Assembly: GCA_021826255.1 (NCBI GenBank)
Contig: JAKBAZ010000010.1
Coordinates: forward strand, 1 to 18,499
Source of the DNA: Actinomycetes bacterium
GTDB taxonomy: Bacteria; Actinomycetota; Acidimicrobiia; Acidimicrobiales; RAAP-2
Length of the DNA: 18,499 nt
Direction of reading: 5' to 3'
Numbering within the stretch: position 1 is the stretch's first letter; each line of letters opens with the position of its first letter. The translations under genes and the position numbers were made by a program. Positions 5,876 through 13,061 of the stretch are shown piece after piece. Below the pieces are notes generated by a model. The model saw nothing but the letters and a program-made list of their open reading frames with translations. It ran no database searches and was not told the DNA's origin.

Positions 5876-8665
5876 CTAGCCAGTATTGCGCAGCCCCGTC
5901 GCGATTCCGTTGATGGTTAAGAGCAGGGCGCGCTGCAACGTGTCATCTACCGCGTCACCCTCCTCCCGAGCGCGTCGCACTCGGTTGAGGAGTTGAATCT
6001 GCAACATCTGGAGGGGTCGCAGGTAGCGGTCTCGAGTGTCGAGGGTCGTAGCGAGGAGGTCGTCGTGAGCGAGGAGTCGAGATCCTCCCGTCACGTACAG
6101 CACCTCCTCGACCGTCCGGTTGTACTCCTCGGAGATGAGATCGAAGAGGTAGTGCAAGGGTGCGGGTACGAGGCGGCGAACGTACTCGCCGGCGATATCG
6201 AGATCGGTCTTCGCGAGCGTCATCTCAACGTTCGATATATACGTGGAGAAGAAGGGCCACTCTGAGTACATCTCTCGCAGGTTGTTCTCGTGGCCCGCGG
6301 CTCTCGCGGCCGCGAGTCCGGAACCTACTCCGAACCAGCCGGGAACGATTTGACGAGATTGAGTCCATCCAAAGACCCAAGGAATTGCCCGCAGCGAATC
6401 GATGGTGTCATCGCCCGACACCCGACGCGCGGGCCGAGAACCGATGTGCAGGTCGGCGAGCTCGGTGACCGGGGTGGACGTGGTGAAGTAGGTCGGCAGA
6501 TTGGGATCGTCGACGAGAGTGCGGTAGGCCACGAGTGACGCGTTCGAGATCGTCTCCATCGTGGCGTTCCAGGCGGTGAGCTTGTCCGGGTCGACCCACG
6601 GGCGGGAGTGGAAGACCACCGCTTCGAGGGTTGCCGCGAGCAAGAGTTCCAAGTTTTCGTGGGCGAGGGGGGCGAGGAGGTACTTGTCGGAGATGACTTC
6701 ACCTTGTTCGGTGAGTTTGATGGAACCCTTGAGGACCCCGTAGGGCTGCGAGAGGATGGCGTCGTGCGTGGGTCCCCCACCTCGCCCGACGGAGCCACCT
6801 CGACCGTGAAAGAGGGTGAGTCGGATGCCGTGACGTTCGGCGACGTCGCGCAACTGACGTTCGGCGAGGTGAATGCCCCACTGGGACGCGGTGATGCCGG
6901 CGTCCTTATTGGAGTCCGAGTAGCCAAGCATGATCTCTTGGTGTTCTCCTCGAAGGCTCACCAGACGTCGGTACGCGGGGACGGCGAGGAGTGTCTCGAA
7001 GATCTCACCGGCGTGGCGCAACTCCTCGAGAGTCTCGAAGAGTGGCGCGAATCCGATCTGGGCGACGCCTCCGGCGAGATCGACGAGTCCCGCTTCGCGC
7101 GCGAGGATGACGGCGGCGAGGAGGTCGTCCGCTCCTTTAGTCATCGACACGATGTAGGTCTCACACGTCGGCGTCCCGTAGCGGTGGAGAAGGTCGTGAA
7201 TGGTGGAAAAAACGCGGAAGGTGGTCAACTCGTTGCCCTCGAGGGGGACGTGGGAGGAGAAGAGGGGTCGCCGTGAGTCCAATTCGCGAGAGAGGAGTTC
7301 GAGTCGCTCGGTTCGACTGAGCTCGGTGTAGGGGCGACCACTCTCTCCTAGTCGATCGAAGAGAACGGCGAGCACTCGGTGGTGGGCTCCGGCGTGTTCT
7401 CGAATGTCGAGAGTGGTGAGAGTGAGCCCGAAGGCGGCCACGGTGATGAGGGATCGCTCGAGAGTTCCCCGCGCGAGCAACGATGAACCGTGCGCCATCA
7501 ACGAGTCGTAGATGAGCATGAGATCGTCGACCAACTCCTGGGACGAGGCGTAGTCGACTCCGGGTTGGTGGGGGGTTCGCCGTTCCATTCGCCGCTGAGT
7601 GGCTTCGAGCTTGGCCCGAATACAACCCAGTTTGAGCCGGTAGGGCTCTTCGGCGTTCAGGCGAAGGTAGCGTTCGGGCAGTTCGACGTGGTGAAGATCT
7701 TGCTCCAGGGACCGCGCGAGTTCGTCGGATAGTCCCGCGTGAAGAGTAGAGACGGAGAGTTCGTCGACGAGACGCGAGATCATCGCGCGAAGTGCCCTCA
7801 CTGAGAAGTCGAGGGCGAGATCGACGACCTCGTTCGTCACGTCCGGGGTGACGAAGGGGTTGCCGTCTCGATCACCACCGATCCAGGACCCGAAGGTAAG
7901 AGGGCGTGACGTTGGGGATAAGTCGACCCCGAGGCGTTCGGCGTTGGCGACGAGGGTGTCGAGGACGTCGGGTACGACAGAACGCATGAGCAGATCCACG
8001 TAGTGCATGGCGTTTCGTGCTTCGTCGATCACCTCGGGTTTGCTCCGACGAAGTTCGTCGGTCTGCCACAACGTGTCGACGAGTTCGCGCAGGCGCCGGT
8101 GCTGAAGAGCGTTGTCAAGACCCGTGTGGCTGCCTCGGGCCGACTCGAGCAGGGACGAAATAGAACGGAGCTTTAAGAGAACACTTCGACGCGCCGACTC
8201 GGTTGGATGCGCCGTAAAGACCGGCCGAACGTCGAGGGAGTTAAGAGCGGTTCTCACCTCGTCGGGCGTCACGTCTCCGCGCTCTTCAGCGTCGAGAATG
8301 AGTCGAGTGACTCGCGCGAGGGGAGAGTCGCCGAGATTGCGGCGGATCTCGCCCTCACGAGCCCGGTGGGTCTGCTCGGTGACGTTAGCCAGGTGGAAGT
8401 ACATTGAGAAGGCCCGGACGAGTTGGCTCGCGGTCTCGAGATCTAAGTCCTCGAGGGCGGACAACGTCGAGGCGAGGTTCTCGCCGGCGATCTGGCGAAC
8501 TCGCTCGACGAGGATCACGAAGTCGGGACTGGTCTGGCGGCGCAGCGTCTCGTCGAGTACGCCGGACAACATGTCGAGGTCGGACGTGAGGGCGCGTCGG
8601 CGCTCGACGTCGTTGTCGGCCAAAGGCGCCCCTTCGCCTCTGGCAGAAGGGGAGGGCACGATCAT
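5876..8665 (-). CDS. ppc: Phosphoenolpyruvate carboxylase
   Basis: The protein (929 aa) carboxylates phosphoenolpyruvate with bicarbonate to oxaloacetate, refilling the TCA cycle. Full-length family motifs are present in order: VFTAHPTES with catalytic H153, GSWIGGDRDGNPFVTP near 270, GYSDSNKDAG near 588, LFHGRGGSVGRGGGP near 620, QPYGVLKGSIKLTEQGE near 640, and the invariant C-terminal ending RNTG. Length is typical (about 880-930). The start is uncertain. ATG at 8665 has its AAGGAG 14 nt away, which is far. TTG at 8623 has AAGGGG at a normal distance and gives a natural-looking MADNDVERRR start (915 aa). The methyltransferase gene ends 18 bp upstream, so the two are probably co-transcribed. 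Confidence 0.97.
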   Translation of the reverse strand: MIVPSPSARGEGAPLADNDVERRRALTSDLDMLSGVLDETLRRQTSPDFVILVERVRQIAGENLASTLSALEDLDLETASQLVRAFSMYFHLANVTEQTHRAREGEIRRNLGDSPLARVTRLILDAEERGDVTPDEVRTALNSLDVRPVFTAHPTESARRSVLLKLRSISSLLESARGSHTGLDNALQHRRLRELVDTLWQTDELRRSKPEVIDEARNAMHYVDLLMRSVVPDVLDTLVANAERLGVDLSPTSRPLTFGSWIGGDRDGNPFVTPDVTNEVVDLALDFSVRALRAMISRLVDELSVSTLHAGLSDELARSLEQDLHHVELPERYLRLNAEEPYRLKLGCIRAKLEATQRRMERRTPHQPGVDYASSQELVDDLMLIYDSLMAHGSSLLARGTLERSLITVAAFGLTLTTLDIREHAGAHHRVLAVLFDRLGESGRPYTELSRTERLELLSRELDSRRPLFSSHVPLEGNELTTFRVFSTIHDLLHRYGTPTCETYIVSMTKGADDLLAAVILAREAGLVDLAGGVAQIGFAPLFETLEELRHAGEIFETLLAVPAYRRLVSLRGEHQEIMLGYSDSNKDAGITASQWGIHLAERQLRDVAERHGIRLTLFHGRGGSVGRGGGPTHDAILSQPYGVLKGSIKLTEQGEVISDKYLLAPLAHENLELLLAATLEAVVFHSRPWVDPDKLTAWNATMETISNASLVAYRTLVDDPNLPTYFTTSTPVTELADLHIGSRPARRVSGDDTIDSLRAIPWVFGWTQSRQIVPGWFGVGSGLAAARAAGHENNLREMYSEWPFFSTYISNVEMTLAKTDLDIAGEYVRRLVPAPLHYLFDLISEEYNRTVEEVLYVTGGSRLLAHDDLLATTLDTRDRYLRPLQMLQIQLLNRVRRAREEGDAVDDTLQRALLLTINGIATGLRNTG

Positions 8666-8683
8666 CAGAATAGTGAAAACTCC

Positions 8684-9286
8684 TTAGGTCCTACGCTGGG
8701 CGAGAATCCAAAGAAAGTCCTGAGGGGCACCCCACGGAGTGAGGTGCGTGTGTCGGAGGGTTTCGAGGAACTCAAACTCCACGCCCATGAACTCTTCAAG
8801 TGACCGCTCGTCGTAGCGAGTCACTCGAAGCCCCGAACACGCCTCAGGGCCAGAGGTACTGAACACCCCGATGACGACGCGACCATCAGGCACCAGGGCC
8901 GTGAGGAGAACGTTGCGATAGGCCTGGGCGTCGCGAGGGGTGAGGAAGTGCAAGACCGCTCGGTCGTGCCACCGGTCGAACTGGCGAGGAGGTTCCCACG
9001 TCGTCACGTCGGCCACGATGCGCTGAAGAGTGTCTCCGGCGTCGTCGAGTTGGGCGAGGGCTTCGGAGGAGATATCGAGCGCCGAGACGTCGTGGAGTCC
9101 TCGTGCGATTAGGGCAGATCCGAGGGGGGATCGCCCGGCGCCGACGTCAATGACCGAGGTGTCCGCGGTGAGTCCACTACGTTCGAGAAGATCGAGCGAG
9201 AGCAGCGGTGAGTCTTCGTACCAACTTGTCGCCTCGGGACGTGACTCTCGGTAAACCTGATTCCAGTGGCTCAGCGGATCGCTCAC
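8684..9286 (-). CDS. Class I SAM-dependent methyltransferase
   Basis: The 200-aa protein starts with HWNQVYRES followed by a TSWYEDSP segment, a pattern seen in small methyltransferases related to the thiopurine/UbiE-like group. Motif I is VIDVGAGRSPLG (45-56), the acidic end of strand beta-2 is D71 in SALDIS, and motif IV is the region around HDRAVLHFLT (107-116). Rossmann-fold strands continue to the C-terminus (DFLWILAQRR). The methyl acceptor is unknown. The start is GTG with a weak GGGGATAGG upstream. A hairpin at 9300-9330 lies between it and the preceding gene; the ppc gene follows after 18 bp. Confidence 0.85.
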   Translation of the reverse strand: MSDPLSHWNQVYRESRPEATSWYEDSPLLSLDLLERSGLTADTSVIDVGAGRSPLGSALIARGLHDVSALDISSEALAQLDDAGDTLQRIVADVTTWEPPRQFDRWHDRAVLHFLTPRDAQAYRNVLLTALVPDGRVVIGVFSTSGPEACSGLRVTRYDERSLEEFMGVEFEFLETLRHTHLTPWGAPQDFLWILAQRRT

Positions 9287-9299
9287 GGATGCAACCTAT

Positions 9300-9330
9300 C
9301 CCCGTTCGAGTGCACGACGCTCGACCGGGG
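9300..9330 (-). terminator. Intergenic hairpin between two minus-strand genes
   Basis: CCCCGTTCGAG (9300-9310) and CTCGACCGGGG (9320-9330) form an 11-bp stem with one mismatch around a 9-nt loop. It lies just after the stop of the two-helix membrane protein gene and only 13 nt before the methyltransferase GTG. It could terminate the upstream transcript or modulate read-through. No T-run follows. Confidence 0.5.
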
Positions 9331-9338
9331 AGTGAGGT

Positions 9339-9887
9339 TTACAGTGTGACCGACTCGTCCACCCGGCGGTAGTGACGCCAACCGAGGACGGTCAGGGCCA
9401 GCATGCCGAGGGCTCCAGCGAAGGCCCCCCACGCGGACCACCACGCAATCTGGCCGAACGTCCAAAAGGCGTACGCGTCGAGCAGCATGGACCGCAGGGT
9501 GTCACCACGAAACACGGTGTCGACCTGGGCGGCGAGGGCCGTGTTCTTCGGTTGGGCCATCGCTTTCTCGGACAACTGGGAGTAGGTCAAGCCTCCCCCA
9601 ATCTCCTTTAAGTGGACGGCGATGAAGTGGTCAGCGTAGGCCTCGGCTTGGGCACCGTTGAGCATCTGCTCACCGGCGTACTGGTTGAGGTAGGGGCCAA
9701 TGTCCGCCGGAGCGAGCGCGGAGGACCCCCGTGGCGGGAAGTAGATCTTCTGGGCCGCCAGTTGGTTGTGGACAGTGGAACTGGCGAAGGAGTAGCCCCA
9801 CATCAACAAAGAGCCCGTGGCGAGAAGTCCGACGCTCAGGACTGCGCCGAGGGTAGTGAGCAAAAGGTCGAGTGTTCGACGTTTCAT
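9339..9887 (-). CDS. Two-helix membrane protein of unknown function
   Basis: The 182-aa protein has an N-terminal hydrophobic helix (about 7-30), a soluble segment of about 110 residues, and a C-terminal helix (about 147-170) with a basic tail (RHYRR). The soluble part is probably outside the membrane. From memory, segments such as VHNQLAAQKIYFPP, IGPYLNQYAG and AYADHFIAVHL resemble a widespread actinobacterial family that is often mislabelled as aromatic ring-opening dioxygenase LigA. Nothing here looks like an oxygenase. ATG at 9887 is chosen because AAAGGA lies 6 nt upstream; the GTG at 9902 would have no such site. Two 11-bp-spaced direct repeats lie upstream (9926-9945), suggesting its own control. 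Confidence 0.8.
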   Translation of the reverse strand: MKRRTLDLLLTTLGAVLSVGLLATGSLLMWGYSFASSTVHNQLAAQKIYFPPRGSSALAPADIGPYLNQYAGEQMLNGAQAEAYADHFIAVHLKEIGGGLTYSQLSEKAMAQPKNTALAAQVDTVFRGDTLRSMLLDAYAFWTFGQIAWWSAWGAFAGALGMLALTVLGWRHYRRVDESVTL

Positions 9888-9899
9888 GAGAGTTCCTTT

Positions 9900-9920
9900 C
9901 ACTGGGGGGTACTTCCAGTG
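9900..9920 (-). other. Small hairpin just upstream of the ribosome-binding site
   Basis: CACTGG (9900-9905) and CCAGTG (9915-9920) form a 6-bp stem with a 9-nt loop. On the minus strand it directly precedes the AAAGGA of the gene starting at 9887. It may be an RNA 5' stabilising stem, part of an operator, or chance. Confidence 0.3.
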
Positions 9921-9925
9921 TGAAT

Positions 9926-9945
9926 CTCTTATGTCACTCTTATGT
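9926..9945 (-). promoter_or_regulatory. Two direct repeats CTCTTATGT with 11-bp period
   Basis: CTCTTATGT occurs exactly at 9926-9934 and again at 9937-9945. On the transcribed strand this is ACATAAGAG twice, one helical turn apart, in the 84-bp gap between hisA and the two-helix membrane protein gene. Tandem sites with an 11-bp period are typical of OmpR/PhoB-class response regulators. The regulator is not in the window. Confidence 0.4.
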
Positions 9946-9970
9946 TCCTCGCTCTAAGGGACAAGGACCT

Positions 9971-10657
9971 TTAGTCGGTCATACCGAGGTGGGTGAGCAG
10001 ACCCATACCCATCACCGCCGCCTCGCAGCCGACCTCCGCGAGCGCTTTGAGGTCATCGTCACCTCGAACACCGCCGGCGGCCACCACGTGGGGACCGTGG
10101 CCACACACCAGCCGGTAGAGATCGAGGTCGGGACCTTGCAGCGTGCCGTCTCGCGCAATCGCCGTCACGTGGAGTCGTACGACGCCGGCCTCGACGCATC
10201 GTCGGACGGCCTCATCGACCGGGAGTCCGGTGTCGTCTAACCATCCCCCGACGGCCACCTTGCCATCGCGGACGTCGATCGCGACCACGAGGGCCTCGCC
10301 TAATTCGTCCGCGAAGTGCTGAAGAGCCTCGGGACTCGCCCAGGCGGCCGTGCCCACGATCACCCGGGTGACTCCAAGACGGAGAAGCTGGCGCGCGGAG
10401 TCGACGGAACGAATCCCGCCGGACATCTGAATGGGTGTAGGACGTGCGACGTCCAGGCAGTGGCGTACGACGTCGGGTCGAATTCGTCCCTCCCTCGCGC
10501 CATCGAGATCGACCACGTGAATGAGCCGAGGACTCAGAGTGAGGAGCCGCTTCAGTACGTCGTCGACGGGGCGTCGAAAGATCACTCGGTCGTAGTCGCC
10601 ACGCTCGAGGCGTACAGCGTCAGTGCCGAGAAGGTCGAGGGCGGGAATGACGTCCAT
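9971..10657 (-). CDS. hisA: HisA, ProFAR isomerase
   Basis: The 228-aa (beta-alpha)8 barrel isomerises N'-formimino-5-aminoimidazole carboxamide ribotide to the ribulosyl form (histidine step 4). Visible active-site residues are D8 in IPALDL, D128 in VVAIDV, T165 and D170 in VTAIARDGT, and the phosphate-binding loops MSGGIRS, IVGTAAW and AAGGVRG. The segment AVGGWLDDTG resembles classical HisA more than the RGRGW segment of actinobacterial PriA, so dual HisA/TrpF activity seems unlikely. It is alone on the minus strand, divergent from the rest of the his genes; in most actinobacteria it sits between hisH and hisF. The ATG at 10657 has no clear Shine-Dalgarno. Confidence 0.93.
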   Translation of the reverse strand: MDVIPALDLLGTDAVRLERGDYDRVIFRRPVDDVLKRLLTLSPRLIHVVDLDGAREGRIRPDVVRHCLDVARPTPIQMSGGIRSVDSARQLLRLGVTRVIVGTAAWASPEALQHFADELGEALVVAIDVRDGKVAVGGWLDDTGLPVDEAVRRCVEAGVVRLHVTAIARDGTLQGPDLDLYRLVCGHGPHVVAAGGVRGDDDLKALAEVGCEAAVMGMGLLTHLGMTD

Positions 10658-10720
10658 GGACTGAGCAACCTAGCGCCGATTCGTCCCGACTTCGAACGTC
10701 GCGTGCGGGTGAGTCCGACG

Positions 10721-10750
10721 AGTATCTGAGAGCTGGACCCGAGTGGTCAT
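10721..10750 (-). promoter_or_regulatory. Weak candidate promoter for hisA
   Basis: On the minus strand, ATGACC (10745-10750) and GATACT (10721-10726) are separated by 18 bp. Each matches consensus at four of six positions. It would give a leader of roughly 57 nt. Confidence 0.25.
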
Positions 10751-10751
10751 G

Positions 10752-10781
10752 GGACGTTGGCGTCCGACACGATGGGGTGTC
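10752..10781. repeat. Two adjacent small hairpins in the hisA-regulator gap
   Basis: GGACG-TTGG-CGTCC (10752-10765, GGACG from 10752) is followed without a gap by GACAC-GATGGG-GTGTC (10766-10781). Both stems are perfect 5-bp stems. They lie between the two divergent promoters of a 189-bp intergenic region. They may be protein-binding sites or have no role. Confidence 0.3.
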
Positions 10782-10810
10782 AGCCTGGCGAGACCCGAGG
10801 CGTATCGAAC

Positions 10811-10840
10811 TTGCGTAGTAGCACGTTAGCACGTTAGTAT
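10811..10840 (+). promoter_or_regulatory. his operon promoter with tandem operator-like repeats
   Basis: A -35 TTGCGT (10811-10816), an 18-bp spacer and a -10 TAGTAT (10835-10840) place the transcript start at about 10847, which is the A of the regulator's ATG. No Shine-Dalgarno is present, so the mRNA is probably leaderless. The spacer contains AGCACGTT twice in tandem (10820-10827 and 10828-10835), where a bound repressor would block RNA polymerase. Confidence 0.45.
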
Positions 10841-10846
10841 GGTGAT

Positions 10847-11158
10847 ATGACAAGTGGTCGAGTAGAAGCGGCGGGGACTCACGCGGAGACGGTCCGCCGT
10901 TTTGATGAGTTGGTGGCCGCCTTCACCTCTCTGTCCGAGCCGTCCGACGTCTCCGCATTCCTGAGAGACCTCTGCACGACGGCAGAACTCGACGCGATGG
11001 GTCAACGCCTTCAGGTCGCGGCCCTCGTTGCTGAGGGATTGGCGTACCAGGAGATTTCGAAGCGGACGGGGGCCTCGACGGCCACCGTGACGAGGGTTGC
11101 TCACTGGCTTCGCTTCGGGGAGGGTGGGTACGCCACCGTGCTGGAGAAACGCTCGTGA
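10847..11158 (+). CDS. TrpR/YerC-family transcriptional regulator (HisR-like)
   Basis: The 103-aa protein is a small helical DNA-binding protein of the TrpR superfamily (YerC/YecD group). Typical segments are FLRDLCTTAELDAMGQRLQVA, where LCT and EL..M.QR are family positions, followed by the helix-turn-helix AYQEISKRTGASTATVTRV. YerC-type proteins have been proposed as histidine-responsive repressors (HisR) in Gram-positive bacteria. Here the gene is the first of the his operon, overlapping hisG as GTGA (11155-11158), so it likely controls its own operon and perhaps divergent hisA. It appears to begin at the transcription start (leaderless). The effector, histidine or another, is inferred from context. 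Confidence 0.85.
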   Translation: MTSGRVEAAGTHAETVRRFDELVAAFTSLSEPSDVSAFLRDLCTTAELDAMGQRLQVAALVAEGLAYQEISKRTGASTATVTRVAHWLRFGEGGYATVLEKRS

Positions 11159-12009
11159 CCCGTCGACTCACTCTCGCCCTTCCGTCCAAGGGTCGGCTCA
11201 GGGAACCCTCGTGGAATCTGCTCGAAGCCAGCGGCGTCGACCCCCAATCTCCGGGTGAACGCGTTCTCCAAACGTTTTGTCGAAACGCCGACATTGACTT
11301 GCTGTTCGTGCGAGCCGATGACGTTCCTGAGTACGTGACCGACGGGATCGTGGACTGTGGCATTACAGGCTTGGACCTCGTGAGAGAGGGGGGGTTTGAC
11401 GTCGACGTGTTGTTGGAACTCGGTTTCGGATACTGCTCCTTGCACGCCGCCGTTCCCCGAGAAGACGGGGCCACCTCCTTGGGGGATTTGGCCGGACGAC
11501 GAATCGCGACGTCTCACCCTCACCTCGCGTCGGCCTGGCTCGCCGAACAGGGCATCTCAGCCGAGGTGGTGAGAGTCAGTGGTTCGGTGGAGATTGCACC
11601 ACGCCTCGGGCTCGCCGACGCGATCATCGATCTCGTGTCGACTGGTTCGACGCTCCGGACCAATGGATTGACCTCCCTCGGTGTGGTGTTTTCTTCCCAG
11701 GCGGTTCTCATTGGGCGCCACGGTGAAGATCACGAAGCGCAGAGCACCCTGACCACCCTGCTCGCCTCGGTCGTGGAGGCTCGGGCTAGTCGCTACCTCC
11801 TCTTCAATATTCCGTCGAGCCAACTCGATGAGGTAACCGCCCTGCTACCCACGGCGGGCTCGCCCACGGTGATGGACTTAGCGTCGTCGGGCACCGTCGC
11901 CGTCCACGCTCTCGTTCCGGCCGCGTCCGTGTGGTCCCTACTACCCCAACTCAAAGCTCGTGGCGCGAGCTCTCTGCTCACGCTGCCCGTCGAAAGGATG
12001 ATGCCGTGA
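11155..12009 (+). CDS. hisG: ATP phosphoribosyltransferase, long form
   Basis: HisG joins ATP and PRPP in the first, feedback-controlled step of histidine synthesis. The 284-aa length and a C-terminal domain of about 75 residues (from near 210) mark the long form, which carries its own ACT-like histidine-binding regulatory domain and needs no HisZ. Motifs include ALPSKGRL (8-15), DCGITGLDL, RRIATSHP and the PRPP loop region GLADAIIDLVSTGSTL. The GTG start overlaps the regulator's TGA, and its own TGA overlaps the hisD GTG at 12006-12009. Both point to translational coupling. Confidence 0.96.
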   Translation: MTRRLTLALPSKGRLREPSWNLLEASGVDPQSPGERVLQTFCRNADIDLLFVRADDVPEYVTDGIVDCGITGLDLVREGGFDVDVLLELGFGYCSLHAAVPREDGATSLGDLAGRRIATSHPHLASAWLAEQGISAEVVRVSGSVEIAPRLGLADAIIDLVSTGSTLRTNGLTSLGVVFSSQAVLIGRHGEDHEAQSTLTTLLASVVEARASRYLLFNIPSSQLDEVTALLPTAGSPTVMDLASSGTVAVHALVPAASVWSLLPQLKARGASSLLTLPVERMMP

Positions 12010-13061
12010 GTAAGACGGTGGCCACGACCCGCCCGATTTCGGTGGACGAGATTGTTCACGACGTCCGCCAACGAGGTGATGAGGCGTTACGGTACTGGAG
12101 CGACACGCTCGACGGCGTGAGTGACGCGCCCGCACGAGCACGTGCGTACGGCGACATCCCGACTCAAGCCATTGTTGACGCTGCGGCCGCGGTACGTCGC
12201 TGGCACGCGGCCCAGCGACCGTCTGACATCACGTTGGAAGTGAATCCCGGAGTCGTGCTCGAGCGTCGCTGGGTCCCGCTCGACGCCGTCGGCCTCTACG
12301 TTCCCCGTGGCCTCGTGTCATCGCTCATCATGTCGGCCGTTCCCGCTCAAGTGGCGGGCGTGCGGCGCATCGTCGTGTGTACCCCACCCGAGGGTTCGGA
12401 GGCGGTGGCCGCCGCGGCAGCCCTTCTCGGCATTGACGAGGTGTGGGCCCTCGGTGGAGCCCAGGCCATCGCGGCCCTCGCCTACGGCACCGAGCTCATT
12501 AAGCCCGTGGACAAGATTTTCGGCCCCGGCGGGGGTGCGGTGAACGCCGCCAAGTTACTCGTGAGTCGCGATGTGGCCATCGATCTACCGGCCGGTCCGA
12601 GCGAAGTGGTCGTGGCCGCCGACATCGGTTTCGACGAGAAGATCGTCGCTCAAGAATGTGCCGCCCAAATGGAGCACGGTCCGGATTCGAAGGCACATGT
12701 TGTCTGGGTGGGTGACGACGTCGAGGCCGCCTTGGCCGAGATTGACAACTACGCCGCCGAACACGTCGCCCTCCTCGGTCCCCGAGCCGAATCTCTCGCG
12801 TCACGAATCCGCCACGCGGGGGCCATTTTCGTTGGTCCCTACTCGCCCGTTCCTGCGGGGGACTACGCGACGGGTGGGAATCACGTTCTACCCACGGGTG
12901 GGTGGGCGCGTTCAACGGGCGGGCTCGGCTTGGAGGCCTTCATGAAACCGCTCACCATCCAGCGCGTGTCAAAGGAGGGCCTCGAGAGACTCGCACCGAC
13001 CATCGAGGCGTTGGCTGACATCGAGGGAATGCCGAATCACAAGGCGACGGCCCGTCGATGA
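12006..13061 (+). CDS. hisD: Histidinol dehydrogenase, short form
   Basis: HisD carries out the last two oxidations, L-histidinol to L-histidine, with NAD and zinc. I chose GTG at 12006 because it overlaps the hisG stop as GTGA; a GTG at 11931 would add 25 residues read out of frame through hisG. The protein is then 351 aa, against 420-440 in most relatives. It lacks the usual N-terminal helix-rich stretch and part of the loop between the zinc motif QMEHGPD and the AAEHVAL motif. The functional residues remain: zinc ligands Q221, H224, D286 and H345, catalytic E252/H253 and H293, and the cofactor region GGAQAIAALAYGT. It looks active but compact. The stop overlaps the hisC-hisB start as ATGA. 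Confidence 0.93.
   Translation: MSKTVATTRPISVDEIVHDVRQRGDEALRYWSDTLDGVSDAPARARAYGDIPTQAIVDAAAAVRRWHAAQRPSDITLEVNPGVVLERRWVPLDAVGLYVPRGLVSSLIMSAVPAQVAGVRRIVVCTPPEGSEAVAAAAALLGIDEVWALGGAQAIAALAYGTELIKPVDKIFGPGGGAVNAAKLLVSRDVAIDLPAGPSEVVVAADIGFDEKIVAQECAAQMEHGPDSKAHVVWVGDDVEAALAEIDNYAAEHVALLGPRAESLASRIRHAGAIFVGPYSPVPAGDYATGGNHVLPTGGWARSTGGLGLEAFMKPLTIQRVSKEGLERLAPTIEALADIEGMPNHKATARR

Noticed and set aside
9339..9887. Label as aromatic ring-opening dioxygenase LigA
   Set aside because: Proteins of this look often carry that name, but this one is a two-helix membrane protein without dioxygenase metal motifs. The name is not supported by the sequence.
10690..10710. tRNA-like GTTCGAA in the hisA-regulator gap (minus strand)
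   Set aside because: The short CGAC/GTCG stem around GTTCGAA does not have T-loop register, and no acceptor, D or anticodon arms can be formed around it.
10820..10837. Tandem AGCACGTT as the start of a CRISPR or larger repeat array
   Set aside because: Only two 8-bp copies without spacers lie inside a promoter; an operator is the better reading.
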